This document shows, one piece after another, positions 8,010 to 16,750 of a stretch of 35,845 nucleotides of DNA; the first letter of the stretch is position 1, and the number at the start of each line of letters is the position of its first letter. Both the position numbers and the translations under genes were made by a program. Source of the DNA: Planctomycetaceae bacterium (lineage in GTDB: Bacteria > Planctomycetota > Planctomycetia > Pirellulales > Pirellulaceae); assembly GCA_003233175.1 (NCBI GenBank), contig QIKY01000089.1, positions 1 to 35,845 of the forward strand. The letters are read 5' to 3'. Below the pieces are notes generated by a model, which saw only the letters and a program-made list of their open reading frames with translations, made no database searches and was not told where the DNA came from.

Positions 8010-8711
8010 ATGCTGGTGCTCCGCCGATTGATTTTGGCATTCGGCCTGATCGCCTTCGTGGGCGGCGGCTATTACTACTGGGCCACGACCGATTGGTACG
8101 CGCGTGGTCCCGCGGTGTTGCCCACCGCCAAGCCCCAGATTGGCGCCGTTTGGCTGACCCGTTACGAAGACAAGCGGAGGTTTCCCGAAATGTTGCCGAC
8201 CGACGATCCTGAAATTGCTTCCGTGAAAGCAACGCTTCGCGTGTTGCAAGCCGGCAAGACCGATCTGCTGCAAGACAGATCAGTCCTGCGAGTGTCGGAG
8301 AACTCGGAATTCACCTGCCGGGTCGACCTGGAGCAAGAAGAATGGCAGTGGGCCGACCAAGAAAAATACAAGCGGCTCCTGCAAACCAGCCCCGCGCGTG
8401 CGGAGCAGTACGCAGAGGAGTTGGCGAAAAAGCCGCTTCCCATAGTGAAAATTGATTTTTTTTGCCGCTCCTCGTTGGGTTCGGGCGTGGCGATTGGGCA
8501 TGAGTATGGGGCGTATTTGAAGGAGCGCGTGCGCGGCGGCGGGCAGCGCATCAAACTGTTTACGGCGCCATTCCGGCCGGGCGAATACTACCTAGTGGTC
8601 TCGATCAGTAAACGATTTTCCTCGCGTTCCTACAGCATTCCCTCGCCTAGACGGATTCTTTTCGTCGGCACGATCGTGATCGAGGCAAACTCGGAGGAGG
8701 ACGCCGAATAA
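8010..8711 (+). CDS. Hypothetical protein with N-terminal membrane anchor
   Basis: A 233-residue protein that I do not recognise. The N-terminus (LVLRRLILAFGLIAFVGGGYYYW) is one transmembrane helix or uncleaved signal anchor. The rest is soluble, rich in Glu, Arg and Lys, and probably extracytoplasmic. A segment near 100-140 (CRVDLEQEEWQWADQEKYKRLLQ) is probably helical, and the C-terminal third has alternating beta-type sequence (GEYYLVVSISKRF, RRILFVGTIVIEAN). An isolated FFCRSSLGSG segment lies about two thirds along. The ATG at 8010 has a weak Shine-Dalgarno. The gene is isolated between elements B and C and has the same strand as the pseudopilin. No function can be assigned. Confidence 0.75.
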   Translation: MLVLRRLILAFGLIAFVGGGYYYWATTDWYARGPAVLPTAKPQIGAVWLTRYEDKRRFPEMLPTDDPEIASVKATLRVLQAGKTDLLQDRSVLRVSENSEFTCRVDLEQEEWQWADQEKYKRLLQTSPARAEQYAEELAKKPLPIVKIDFFCRSSLGSGVAIGHEYGAYLKERVRGGGQRIKLFTAPFRPGEYYLVVSISKRFSSRSYSIPSPRRILFVGTIVIEANSEEDAE

Positions 8712-8747
8712 CCGGCAACAAAGAATGGGCTGGAATCAGGTCGCGCA

Positions 8748-8836
8748 CCGTTGGAGTTCATGCTTCAGCATGTTTTCTGTTCGTCTTTTTTATAACATCC
8801 TCAAAACATGCTAAAGCATGAACTCCAACGGCGCGG
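8748..8836. repeat. REPIN/MITE-like element C (short form)
   Basis: Direct half-unit 8748-8776 and inverted half-unit 8803-8836, separated by only 26 bases. The direct copy has TTCAG instead of TTTAG, a change in the two-base loop of the small hairpin. It separates the converging 8010-8711 gene and the lptD homologue, whose stop is at 8851, so the element could also act as a bidirectional transcript end. Confidence 0.9.
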
Positions 8837-8850
8837 ACCAACGTCGTCCA

Positions 8851-11800
8851 CTACTCAAAGCCGAGCGGTCCTGGCGGAGGCAAGCGAACGCCGCCCACTT
8901 GCGATAACTTGCCTTTGAGAAAACGGGGCTCGATCATGAACACCAAGCCGACATTGCGCCGGCTGGCGTCGACGTTCACACCCAGGCGAAAGAGGAACGA
9001 CTCGCCCACCCGGGTGACCGCCACATTCTGGCCGATATTTCCGGTCGGCCCCAAATCGACCGAAGCCGACGCGCTGCCGATCCATTTTTCCGACATTCGG
9101 TAGCTCACTGAAGTTGTCACGATATTGCTCGTGATCGGTCCTTCCAACGAGCGAAAGCCGAGGTAAACATTCGCCACCCCCGGACGACTGGCAACCGCCC
9201 CCACGCTGAAGCTGCGCAAACCGCTGCCGAAAAAATCGAGAAAGCCGTCGGAGAGCACAGTCACGCGGTCGCCCACATGCCAACGGAAGTCGTAATCGAG
9301 CAGACCGATTTCCTGTCCAAAGTTATCGCGGTTGGCTTCGGGAAACACGCTGCCTTGCACGTCGAGCGTGATCCAATCCACGATGCGCTCCTGGCCGGGC
9401 AAGCCGCGTTTGGTTTGCCAACGTTGTTGTACGCTCAGCCGCCCTAGCGTGAGGTCGTCGGCGATTTCGGTGCTCGGCGAGGCGACCCAACGCTGCATTC
9501 CGCTGCGCAGGGCGTAGAGTCGTTCATCGAACGCGGCGGGAATGGCGCCGCCGAACGTATCGACCGTGAAGCGGCGTCGGACCTGCTCCTGGGCGTCGTC
9601 GTCGAGCTGGTCGTACAAGGGGAAACGTGAAAGATCACGATTCGCGTCGGCGTAGAAAAACTCGCCTTCAAACACAACTTTGTGGGCGATTCCGTTGACG
9701 TTGAACAGCTCGCTTTGAATCAAGGGGTTCGATTTCGACATCGGCATACTGGCCCGCACGCCCGCTTGCCCAAACGTCCGCGTGACTTCGCTGCCGGCGA
9801 TATCTTGGCCCCAATAGGCCAGTTCTCCCAAGGCGTAGGGCACCACTTTTACGGCGCCCAGTTCGAACGGGAGGTCGACTTCATGCCGCGTCGAGGCGCG
9901 CAAACCTTCGCTGTCGGTTTCCCATGGCCGTCTGACAAACTTCGCCGCGTCGACCGGATCGAGCGGCGCAGACGCCACCTCAATATCGGCATAGCCAACC
10001 GACGAGTGCGCGAACCAGGTGGCGGTGTCGAGCACCGATTGGCCCATGAGAAAATGGTCGAACCGCGCGCCTTGCGTTTGCGTGAGAAATTTGTTGACGT
10101 TCAAATCGGCCGAAACGCTCCAGGAGCTATTGCCGACAATCTGCTTCAATTCCACACCGGTGGTTTGGTCCTTGAGCGTATCCCATTCTTGCTGGTAATA
10201 CTGTTCGAGGAAGTTTCGGTCGGAGATCACTCCCAACTCGGCCGAGAGGGTTAGGCCATTGGAAAAGTACTGCCGGTGTTGTCCTCGCAGGCGGCCGCGA
10301 AAATTTTGTTCCGGCGTCAGCGCCCGACGGTCGGCGCCGAGGTTGTCGAGCCCGGAATCTCGGAGGCCCCAGGCGTCGAAATAGCCAAAATATCCCACCG
10401 GAGAGCCGATCGCTCCGAACGGCGCCTGGCCTTGGTGATTATAGTTGAACGTTGTTCCCAGGCCGAAGCCGCGGTCGCTCAGGTAGTCGGTCGAGACGGT
10501 CCATTTGGTGTTTTCCGGAGGATCGCTCCAGCCGAGCAGTTGGTACATATCTAGATCGACCAACAACTGCGAGCCGAACACGCTATCCGACTTCACCTTG
10601 AACTGGTCAACATAGTAGGTGGGCCGGGTGAGGTCGGTCGCCATGACGGGCCAATAAAACACCGGCACGCCCATGGCGTAAATGAAATTATTACGCGCCG
10701 TGGCGGTGCGTTTGTGTTTGATGGCCGGAGCGCCGGTGAATGGATCGATGCCGCCGGGCCCTCCAGCCGGAAAACCGCCCGGCTGTTGTTGGTCTTCAAA
10801 GACCACCGTTTCCGATTGCAGCCAGTACGTGGGCACGCCCATCATGCTGGAAGTGAGCGCGGCGCCGTGGGCCAGGAAATGTTGCTTGTCGAGTTGCTGG
10901 AGAACATCGGCCTTCAGACGCACCATTCCCTGATATTCACCGACCGGCCCGATCAGCTCCGCGTTCAGAACGACGCCCTGCTCCCGCCCGACGTTGTAGT
11001 ACATGCGGTCGGCATAGATGACGCGGTCGCCTTGCCGGAACACGATATTGCCCTCCAAATAAAACTCGTACGATGGTTCGAGGCCTAGTTTCGGCTGCCC
11101 GGGAATGTCGACGCCCGTCATCCAAAAAACGGTACGATCGGCCGCAATCGAAACGGAGTCGATATCGGGCTGCCCTTCAATCGTGATCCCTTCCACACTC
11201 ACCTGCACGCCGGTGCTAATCACGCCGATTTGCTCACCGGGGACGCCGGTGGGATCCGTCTGGAACTGCAGGCCCACATTGCTTCGCGGGAAAACTCGCA
11301 CCCGCCGCGCCCCGAACGCAGGACGTCCCGGCGGCCGCTCCAATTCTTCAGCGGTGAATTGCACTTGCCGCACCACCGCCCGATGTTCCGATTCACGCGC
11401 CGCCAACGCCCGCCTCCAAATCGGCGGCGGTTCGCCTTGCAGCGCTGCCGGCGGCGGTGTTTTGAATTGGATGTCGCGAAGGGTTTGAAAGCGAGCCAGC
11501 CACTTTTCCCCCCGAACCGACTGCGCCGGCTTCCGAGAAACCGCATGCGACTCTCCCGGCCGGGCGTAATCCACGCTGGCGCCGCCTTCGAGGTAGGCGA
11601 TGATCTTGCCGGGGCGCGCCCCGTTGGATGCGTCCCCGCTGATTGGGCCGCTGTTGGATGAGAGTGGACCACCGCTGGAAGTGGGCGTCAAATCGACCCA
11701 GAGCACCGCCTCGCGCGCCGTTCCCTCGACCACGCCCTGCCGAATTCGCACGTCGCCTTGCAACCGCCAAACTTCGTACGAGCCTTGCCGCCAACGTGTG

Positions 11801-12015
11801 GCGTGTGCGGCGCGCACGATGATCGCTTCGTTCACATCGCCCAGCGGGAATTCGATTTCAGCATGGCTGGAGCGTCCGCCCAGCAGCCAAGTAATGAGCA
11901 TGGCGAAAACGAAGATCAAGCTCCGAAGCCGCAGTCTTCTCAATCGCGCACCCCGAGCGGGCGCGCTGCTGGGAGCAGCGCGTATCGGCGGCGCGGCGAA
12001 AGGGAGCAATTGCAT
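8851..12015 (-). CDS. lptD: LptD-like outer-membrane LPS-assembly protein
   Basis: Outer-membrane beta-barrel of the LptD/OstA family, about 1054 residues, which would insert lipopolysaccharide into the outer leaflet. After an unusually long Arg-rich N-region comes a signal sequence (about 31-52, SLIFVFAMLITWLLGG, cut near SHA). The periplasmic part has OstA-like segments (near 70-95 and about 315-355, GNIVFRQGDRVIYADRMYY). The barrel start carries the family landmarks VPVFYWP (about 450) and LSDRGFGLGTTFNYN. The C-terminal half is a run of amphipathic strands. The frame stays open upstream to 12162, but a good promoter at 12114-12142 lies inside that extension. The ATG at 12015 is therefore the likeliest start, although its Shine-Dalgarno is weak. 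Its presence implies a Gram-negative type outer membrane. Confidence 0.82.
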   Translation of the reverse strand: MQLLPFAAPPIRAAPSSAPARGARLRRLRLRSLIFVFAMLITWLLGGRSSHAEIEFPLGDVNEAIIVRAAHATRWRQGSYEVWRLQGDVRIRQGVVEGTAREAVLWVDLTPTSSGGPLSSNSGPISGDASNGARPGKIIAYLEGGASVDYARPGESHAVSRKPAQSVRGEKWLARFQTLRDIQFKTPPPAALQGEPPPIWRRALAARESEHRAVVRQVQFTAEELERPPGRPAFGARRVRVFPRSNVGLQFQTDPTGVPGEQIGVISTGVQVSVEGITIEGQPDIDSVSIAADRTVFWMTGVDIPGQPKLGLEPSYEFYLEGNIVFRQGDRVIYADRMYYNVGREQGVVLNAELIGPVGEYQGMVRLKADVLQQLDKQHFLAHGAALTSSMMGVPTYWLQSETVVFEDQQQPGGFPAGGPGGIDPFTGAPAIKHKRTATARNNFIYAMGVPVFYWPVMATDLTRPTYYVDQFKVKSDSVFGSQLLVDLDMYQLLGWSDPPENTKWTVSTDYLSDRGFGLGTTFNYNHQGQAPFGAIGSPVGYFGYFDAWGLRDSGLDNLGADRRALTPEQNFRGRLRGQHRQYFSNGLTLSAELGVISDRNFLEQYYQQEWDTLKDQTTGVELKQIVGNSSWSVSADLNVNKFLTQTQGARFDHFLMGQSVLDTATWFAHSSVGYADIEVASAPLDPVDAAKFVRRPWETDSEGLRASTRHEVDLPFELGAVKVVPYALGELAYWGQDIAGSEVTRTFGQAGVRASMPMSKSNPLIQSELFNVNGIAHKVVFEGEFFYADANRDLSRFPLYDQLDDDAQEQVRRRFTVDTFGGAIPAAFDERLYALRSGMQRWVASPSTEIADDLTLGRLSVQQRWQTKRGLPGQERIVDWITLDVQGSVFPEANRDNFGQEIGLLDYDFRWHVGDRVTVLSDGFLDFFGSGLRSFSVGAVASRPGVANVYLGFRSLEGPITSNIVTTSVSYRMSEKWIGSASASVDLGPTGNIGQNVAVTRVGESFLFRLGVNVDASRRNVGLVFMIEPRFLKGKLSQVGGVRLPPPGPLGFE

Positions 12016-12113
12016 CACGTTGGCGACCGAGGCTTCAGGCGAAACACCTTTCCACGACAGAGCGAACTCCCTGGCTTGCAAAAATATGCCAGGACAGACC
12101 AAAACGGGGCGGA

Positions 12114-12142
12114 AGTATAGGAGCCTTCGGTGGTCGCCGCAA
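12114..12142 (-). promoter_or_regulatory. Probable sigma70-type promoter of the lptD homologue
   Basis: On the minus strand TTGCGG (12142-12137) and TATACT (12119-12114) are separated by exactly 17 bases. Transcription would begin near 12107, about 90 bases before the ATG at 12015. The longer reading frame starting at 12162 would begin upstream of this promoter, which argues for the shorter protein. Confidence 0.55.
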
Positions 12143-12351
12143 TACGGCCCTGAAACGATCACAAAGCAGGTAAGAGGGGAAAGGCGGATAAAACCCTTCC
12201 GGCCTTGGCAAGGTTCTCCTCAACCTCTTTTAGCCGCCCTTCAAATTCCGCGATCTTCGCCGCAGATTCTTCACACCCTCGAAGCGAAAGGCGACAATAA
12301 GGCGAGCGGAACGAACTCACTGCCGCCGACGCGAATCTCGCGGCTGCGGAA
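12143..12351. other. Gap between amidohydrolase and lptD promoter, no gene
   Basis: About 210 bases downstream of the amidohydrolase stop. A minus-strand frame here reads CEESAAKIAEFEGRLKEVEENLAKAG, which looks helical, but it has no start outside the amidohydrolase gene and I do not call it. No clear terminator hairpin is visible. Confidence 0.4.
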
Positions 12352-13668
12352 TCACTTTTTTTCGTCCAGGCGGCGATACTTTTCCTGGTATTTTCGCCAC
12401 AAACGCGTGTGCCGGCTGGAGAGATCGACCACGCGGCCTTGAATATAGGCGAGGTCCACATGCGTGACGGTTTCGAGCGGGTCGCCATCGGTGATAATCA
12501 TGGTGGCGTCCTTGCCGACTTCCAAGGAGCCCACACGATCAGCCACGCCAAGAATCCTGGCCGGCGATAGCGTGATCGCCTTGAGGGCTTCGCCGCGAGG
12601 CAAACCAAAGGCCGCCGCCATGGCGGCGTGGTAGGGCAGGTTCCGCACTTGCGAGGCGCCGAAGCGTCCGGCGCCCGAAATGCAAAACTCGATTTTCGCA
12701 TCGAACAGACGTTTGGCCAGCGTGAAGGGCGCGTCGTAATCGTCAGACCGACTACGCGGCAATCGCTGCACGCCGCCCACGATCACGGGAATCTTGTGGG
12801 CGTTGAGTAACTTGGCGCACAGCGGTGCGTCGTATCCGCCGTAGATCACGAGTTTGACGTTTTCTTCTTCAGCGAAGGCCACGGCCGATTGTATTTGTCG
12901 CACGCGGTCGGCGACCACGATCATGGGCGTTTGGCCGTCTAGCACCGAAGCCATGGCCTCCCATTTCAGATCGAGAGGATGGAGGTCGGGCGCGTTCTCC
13001 CGCGCCTGGAGGTAGGCGCGGGCATTGGTGAACTGTTCGCGGAGATATTTCAACGACTGTTGGCTCGCCCCACTTTGCTTCCCGGCCGATTTCTTTCCCG
13101 CGCCATCGAGCACCGCCGCCATGCGGGGCCAATTCACGATCAGCCCCACTTGGCTGCGGAGCGTCATGTCTTCCCAGGTCCAACCGTCGAGTTGGATCAC
13201 CGCCGCCTTGCCTGAAATCAGGCCGCCCGATGGCGCCGTCATCACCAACAAAACGCCATTGGCCCGCGCCACGGGAATCAGTTCGCTATCGGGGTTCACC
13301 GCCACTTCCGCCCGAACATTAGGATTGAACCGGCCGCTCTCCGATTCATCGCGACTAGGCCGCAAGGCATTGACTTCCACTAAGCCCATGTTGGTGAAGG
13401 CGTCGAACATGCCGGGGTACACGTGTTTTCCGGCGATGGAAATGCGCTCGGCGTCGGCGGGAATATCGGCCGCGGCGCCGATAGCCGTGATTTTACCTTT
13501 GTCGAACAATAGCACGCCGCCTTCAATCGGCGCGCTGCTCACCGGATGCAATGTCCCGCCGATGAGCGCGATCGGATTTTTCTGATCGGCGCCCGGCGTT
13601 TCCGGCGAGGCGAGGGCGTTGCTCGAAACGGCAAACGCGAGAAGCACAACGGCAGGATAAAACTTCAT
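12352..13668 (-). CDS. Exported amidohydrolase-like protein lacking the HxH motif
   Basis: A 438-residue protein with a signal peptide (MKFYPAVVLLAFAVSSNALA) and the overall plan of the imidazolonepropionase/amidohydrolase superfamily. That plan comprises a small N-terminal beta domain (IALIGGTLHPVSSAPIEGG), the strand leading to the active site, a TIM-barrel region and the C-terminal return to the beta domain (LEVGKDATMIITDGDPLETVTHV). The usual metal-binding PG(L/M)(I/V)DxHxH is here PGMFDAFTN (85-93), so both histidines are gone. It may have lost metal-dependent hydrolase activity or use another mechanism. The fold assignment is firm, the function is not. It reads towards lptD with about 210 bases between, so the two may or may not be co-transcribed. 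Confidence 0.85.
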   Translation of the reverse strand: MKFYPAVVLLAFAVSSNALASPETPGADQKNPIALIGGTLHPVSSAPIEGGVLLFDKGKITAIGAAADIPADAERISIAGKHVYPGMFDAFTNMGLVEVNALRPSRDESESGRFNPNVRAEVAVNPDSELIPVARANGVLLVMTAPSGGLISGKAAVIQLDGWTWEDMTLRSQVGLIVNWPRMAAVLDGAGKKSAGKQSGASQQSLKYLREQFTNARAYLQARENAPDLHPLDLKWEAMASVLDGQTPMIVVADRVRQIQSAVAFAEEENVKLVIYGGYDAPLCAKLLNAHKIPVIVGGVQRLPRSRSDDYDAPFTLAKRLFDAKIEFCISGAGRFGASQVRNLPYHAAMAAAFGLPRGEALKAITLSPARILGVADRVGSLEVGKDATMIITDGDPLETVTHVDLAYIQGRVVDLSSRHTRLWRKYQEKYRRLDEKK

Positions 13669-14082
13669 CGAACGGGCCTTGGATCTGACGCATGGTGTGA
13701 CGCTGAAAACGGCCGTCGCCGCGTAGGCGAAACCATCGAAAACACGACGGCTGTAGGAATTGTAGCTCGAATTCGGGCGGTATCCCAGCGAATAAGGATC
13801 TCGGGGAAAATAAGTTACCGGTTTGCAGGATCAGCCGCGGCGATAAACTTACGGCTCCTCGGGAGAATCTGCGCGTGAAAATGGGGGCGTCGTTACGCAG
13901 AGCCGTTCCGAAAAACCTCCGCTTGGTCTCGACCGAGAGACCGCTCGCGCCTGCACGTCGAACCATTGGGTCGAGGAAAACACGAACAAGAGGTATGATA
14001 AGGGCCGAGCGATTTTTTATGGTCGTCTTTTGCTCCGCCAATCCTAAACGCGGCGCTGTCCAAAAAACCTGGCCGAACTTCC
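13669..14082. other. Divergent intergenic region, no gene recognised
   Basis: About 410 bases between the divergent amidohydrolase and SIS-domain genes. A hairpin GGTCTC-GACCGA-GAGACC lies at 13925-13942. TATGAT at 13994-13999 could be a -10 box for the SIS gene, but the nearest TTGGGT is 22 bases away, too far for a standard promoter. Short frames here look non-coding. Confidence 0.4.
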
Positions 14083-14865
14083 ATGACGCCCGCTGAAAAA
14101 TATATTGAAGCCTGCCGTGGCTTGCTCGCCGCGATTTCCTCGCAGGCGAAGGCGATTGGCGAAGCGGCCGACTGCTTTACCAAAACGATTCTCGCCGGCC
14201 GCATGGTGCATCTTTTTGGATCGGGCCACAGCCGCATCATGGTCGAGGAAATGTGGCCCCGGTACGGATCCTTTCCCGGTTTTCACCCCATGGTGGAGCT
14301 GTCGCTGACATTCCATAACGGCGTGGTCGGCTCGAACGGCCAGCGGCAGGCCATGTTTTTGGAAAACACGCCAGGACTCGCCGAACGCATTCTCCGCAAC
14401 TACGACTTCCAACCGATCGACACCGCCTTGGTGGTCAGTTCCAGCGGTTGCAATGTCGTGCCGATTGAAATCGCGAGAGGCTTCCGCCAACGCGGCCTGA
14501 CGGTGGTGGCCTTGGTCAGCCGCCAACATGCCGACGCCAGCCAAAGCCGCGACGCCTCCGGGGAAAAACTTTCAGACATCGCACACATCGTGCTCGACAC
14601 CGGCGCCCCGGTGGGCGACGCCATGGTGTCGATCGAAGGGCTTGATACGCCGGTCGCGCCAGGGTCCACGGTGGGCGGCTGTATGGTGGTGAACTGTTTG
14701 AAGGCGGAAATCGCGCAGCGTCTGACCGATGCCGGCCACCCGCCCCACACGCTCACCGCCGCCGCCTTGGTCGGGCAGGAACGCGCGGCCGAACTGTTTG
14801 AAGCCGCCTACGACGAACACGGACGCCGCTGGGCCAAACTCTTCGCCAACCTGGGCGCCGATTGA
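14083..14865 (+). CDS. SIS-domain sugar-phosphate-binding protein (UPF0309-like)
   Basis: A 260-residue single-domain SIS (sugar isomerase) protein. The phosphosugar-binding signatures are LFGSGHSRIMVEEMWPRYG (about 44-62) and ALVVSSSGCNVVPIEIARGFRQRGLTVVALVS, with the Ser-rich loop SSSG. The helical N-terminus (EKYIEACRGLLAAISSQAKAIGEAADCF) resembles GmhA and UPF0309 proteins. Members bind phosphorylated sugars, often N-acetylhexosamine phosphates, and act as isomerases, lyases or sensors. Which of these applies cannot be told from sequence. The end (HPPHTLTAAALVGQERAAELFEAAYDEHGRRW) is helical. The gene is alone on its strand, with no sugar kinase or transporter next to it. Confidence 0.88.
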   Translation: MTPAEKYIEACRGLLAAISSQAKAIGEAADCFTKTILAGRMVHLFGSGHSRIMVEEMWPRYGSFPGFHPMVELSLTFHNGVVGSNGQRQAMFLENTPGLAERILRNYDFQPIDTALVVSSSGCNVVPIEIARGFRQRGLTVVALVSRQHADASQSRDASGEKLSDIAHIVLDTGAPVGDAMVSIEGLDTPVAPGSTVGGCMVVNCLKAEIAQRLTDAGHPPHTLTAAALVGQERAAELFEAAYDEHGRRWAKLFANLGAD

Positions 14866-14917
14866 GCCATGGCTTCGTCACATTGCTGGTCAGTTTCCGG
14901 ATTGTCAGCCGCGCACA

Positions 14918-15283
14918 CTAGCGCCGCGACCCGCGCTGGCGCGTCTGCAACGTTTTCCAGACCACCTTCGCGCATTTCCGATCAAGCCGCACAAGGTGCA
15001 TCTGCCGGAGATCGATGGTGGTCGTTTTTCCCTTGTGCGTTTTGGCGTACACGAACGGCAGGCAGACAGCAAGCACCTTGAGCGGCCGACCGGCATCGGC
15101 CGGAATCATTTTGAGTCGCACCAGTTCGTGTGGCGATAACGAAGCTCCGCAGCAGTCCCACAGGAATGAGGGCGCCTCGACTATTTCGGTCAACACCGCG
15201 ACATAGTCGCCACAGGCGAGGTCTTCGCCAGCGACCGTCGCCGCGACTCGCGTTTCTAAATTTGATTTTGCCTTGGTTTTCAC
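14918..15283 (-). CDS. Small conserved planctomycete-type hypothetical protein
   Basis: A 121-residue protein starting with GTG at 15283 after GAGACGATT, a passable ribosome binding site. The central part (EDLACGDYVAVLTEIVEAPSFLW, then RLKMIPADAGRPLKVLAVCLPFVYAK, then DLRQMHLVRLDRKCAKVVWK) has the even, alternating hydrophobic pattern of a small beta-rich domain. It resembles a short hypothetical protein I know to recur in planctomycete genomes. No catalytic motif is visible. Cys residues are present in CGDY, WDCCG and AVCLPF. It converges on the SIS gene with 52 bases between, and lies 160 bases beyond the glycosidase on the same strand. Function unknown. Confidence 0.78.
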   Translation of the reverse strand: MKTKAKSNLETRVAATVAGEDLACGDYVAVLTEIVEAPSFLWDCCGASLSPHELVRLKMIPADAGRPLKVLAVCLPFVYAKTHKGKTTTIDLRQMHLVRLDRKCAKVVWKTLQTRQRGSRR

Positions 15284-15443
15284 AATCGTCTCGATTCAAT
15301 ATTCGGATACTGAAATTACAAGACAGGCTCCTTGCGTTTGGGTTCGTTTGTTTGTACGAAAAAGCAAAACTCCGTCACTCCCAGTCGACTTGGAAGCGGA
15401 TCGATTGTGAGGCGAGCGAACGATTCTTGAACGCGGGGTGGGT

Positions 15444-16589
15444 TTATTTGGGATGCTTTTTCCCGGTTACGCTTTTGATGAAATCAACTTCTCGCCGGTC
15501 GTAGGGAGAGCCGTCGCGACGCAGGATTTCATGGAACCAAACATCGGGTTCGGCGGTGTACTGTTTGCGCCATGAATCCCAGGGGTAGTTCGTTTGTGTT
15601 TTGCCGGCGACAAAGCCCCAATTGTAAGCCGCGATCTTTTCCTGCTTGAAGTAGCCCAGCAGGGGGTCGAACCGACTGCCGTTGGGCCGCGCCATGTATT
15701 CAGTGCAGAAGATCGGACGCCCGTACCGGCGCAATTGTTCCACGCGCAGGCGGACGCGAGCCAGGCCCTCGTAGCTGTGGAAACTGATCACGTCGGACTC
15801 CTCGATCATGATTTTCTCGATCGGCGAGAGCCGCTCATGGCTTGGCCACGGGCCCAGCCACACGCCCGCGGTGAGCGGTTGCGACGGATCGGCCTGGCGG
15901 GCCCACGCAAAGACTTTACCCAGCAGAAGCGTGGCCATTTCGGCTTTGTTTTCAAGTTCCGTGTTGGCGCCTTCCTTACCGTAGGCGTTGGTGTTGGCGT
16001 TGTCGGGTTCGTTGAAGACATCCCACATGTGAATGCGATTGTCGTTGCGAAAGTGGCCGATCAGGCCCGTAATGTACGGCCGAAGTTCGTCGTGCCTTTT
16101 CGGATCGCCGAGAATTTCGGCGCCGGGCGCCTGCACCCAACCGGAATTGTGGACGTGCGGTCGTGGTGCGCGCTGCTTGCCGAGTTTTGGCAGCGGATCC
16201 CAGACTGCGTCGAGAGGAACCATCACCGCCCCGATGCCGTGCTGATCGGCCAGGGCCAGAAACTGTTCCACGCGCTCCAAGAAGCCTTCGCGGTCTTGGT
16301 CCCATAGCAGGTTGTGAAGATAAACTCGAACGCTGTTGAAGCCAAGCTCTTCAGCCCAGCCTAGTTCGCGGTCGATTGTTTCCGGGTCGAAAGTATCGGC
16401 CTGCCACATTTCAAGCTGGTTGATGGCGGAACTGGGATTAAAATTACAGCCGACCAACCACGGCTTTCGCGCATACCATGCGTTGGCCTGTTGCGGAGTC
16501 CAGCGGTGACGCGCCTCGACAACCGTCGCCAGCAAGATTGCCTGACAAACAATCACCATGCACGTCAGAACCAAGTAGCGAACTTTCAT
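15444..16589 (-). CDS. Secreted GH5-like glycoside hydrolase (clan GH-A)
   Basis: A 381-residue protein with a signal peptide (LVLTCMVIVCQAILLATVVEA) followed by a (beta/alpha)8-barrel glycosidase of clan GH-A. The catalytic pair is visible: acid/base Glu194 in WDVFNEPDN and nucleophile Glu297 in PIFCTEYMARP. Early motifs VGCNFNPSSAINQLEMWQ and LGFNSVRVYLHNLLWDQD match the planctomycete group often labelled cellulase or 1,4-beta-xylanase. The true substrate is unknown, but plant or algal beta-glycans are likely. The length fits a single catalytic domain with no carbohydrate-binding module. The ATG at 16589 follows GAGAAACAAAG, a usable ribosome binding site. It belongs with the sulfatase locus as part of a polysaccharide-degrading lifestyle, though the two are 15 kb apart. 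Confidence 0.87.
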   Translation of the reverse strand: MKVRYLVLTCMVIVCQAILLATVVEARHRWTPQQANAWYARKPWLVGCNFNPSSAINQLEMWQADTFDPETIDRELGWAEELGFNSVRVYLHNLLWDQDREGFLERVEQFLALADQHGIGAVMVPLDAVWDPLPKLGKQRAPRPHVHNSGWVQAPGAEILGDPKRHDELRPYITGLIGHFRNDNRIHMWDVFNEPDNANTNAYGKEGANTELENKAEMATLLLGKVFAWARQADPSQPLTAGVWLGPWPSHERLSPIEKIMIEESDVISFHSYEGLARVRLRVEQLRRYGRPIFCTEYMARPNGSRFDPLLGYFKQEKIAAYNWGFVAGKTQTNYPWDSWRKQYTAEPDVWFHEILRRDGSPYDRREVDFIKSVTGKKHPK

Positions 16590-16636
16590 CTTTGTTTCTC
16601 ATTCTGTTACTGAACGTATCGACGATCAAGAAAATA

Positions 16637-16642
16637 ATTATA
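16637..16642 (-). promoter_or_regulatory. Possible -10 box for the glycosidase gene
   Basis: TATAAT on the minus strand in an AT-rich patch, about 48 bases before the glycosidase ATG. No good -35 sits at the standard distance, so this is only a suggestion. Confidence 0.35.
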
Positions 16643-16750
16643 TACCGAAAACGCCAAGCCGCCGCGGTAATCGATTGAAAGCTGCGGCCAACCGTTCCGT
16701 GTAGCGATGACGCTTTTCCGATCAGGGACCGGCCCCAACTGAATTCCAGA

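Noticed and set aside
12159-12488. 109-residue minus-strand frame ending in a helical stretch
   Set aside because: Its start lies inside the amidohydrolase gene in another frame, and there is no ribosome binding site. Only the last part looks protein-like.
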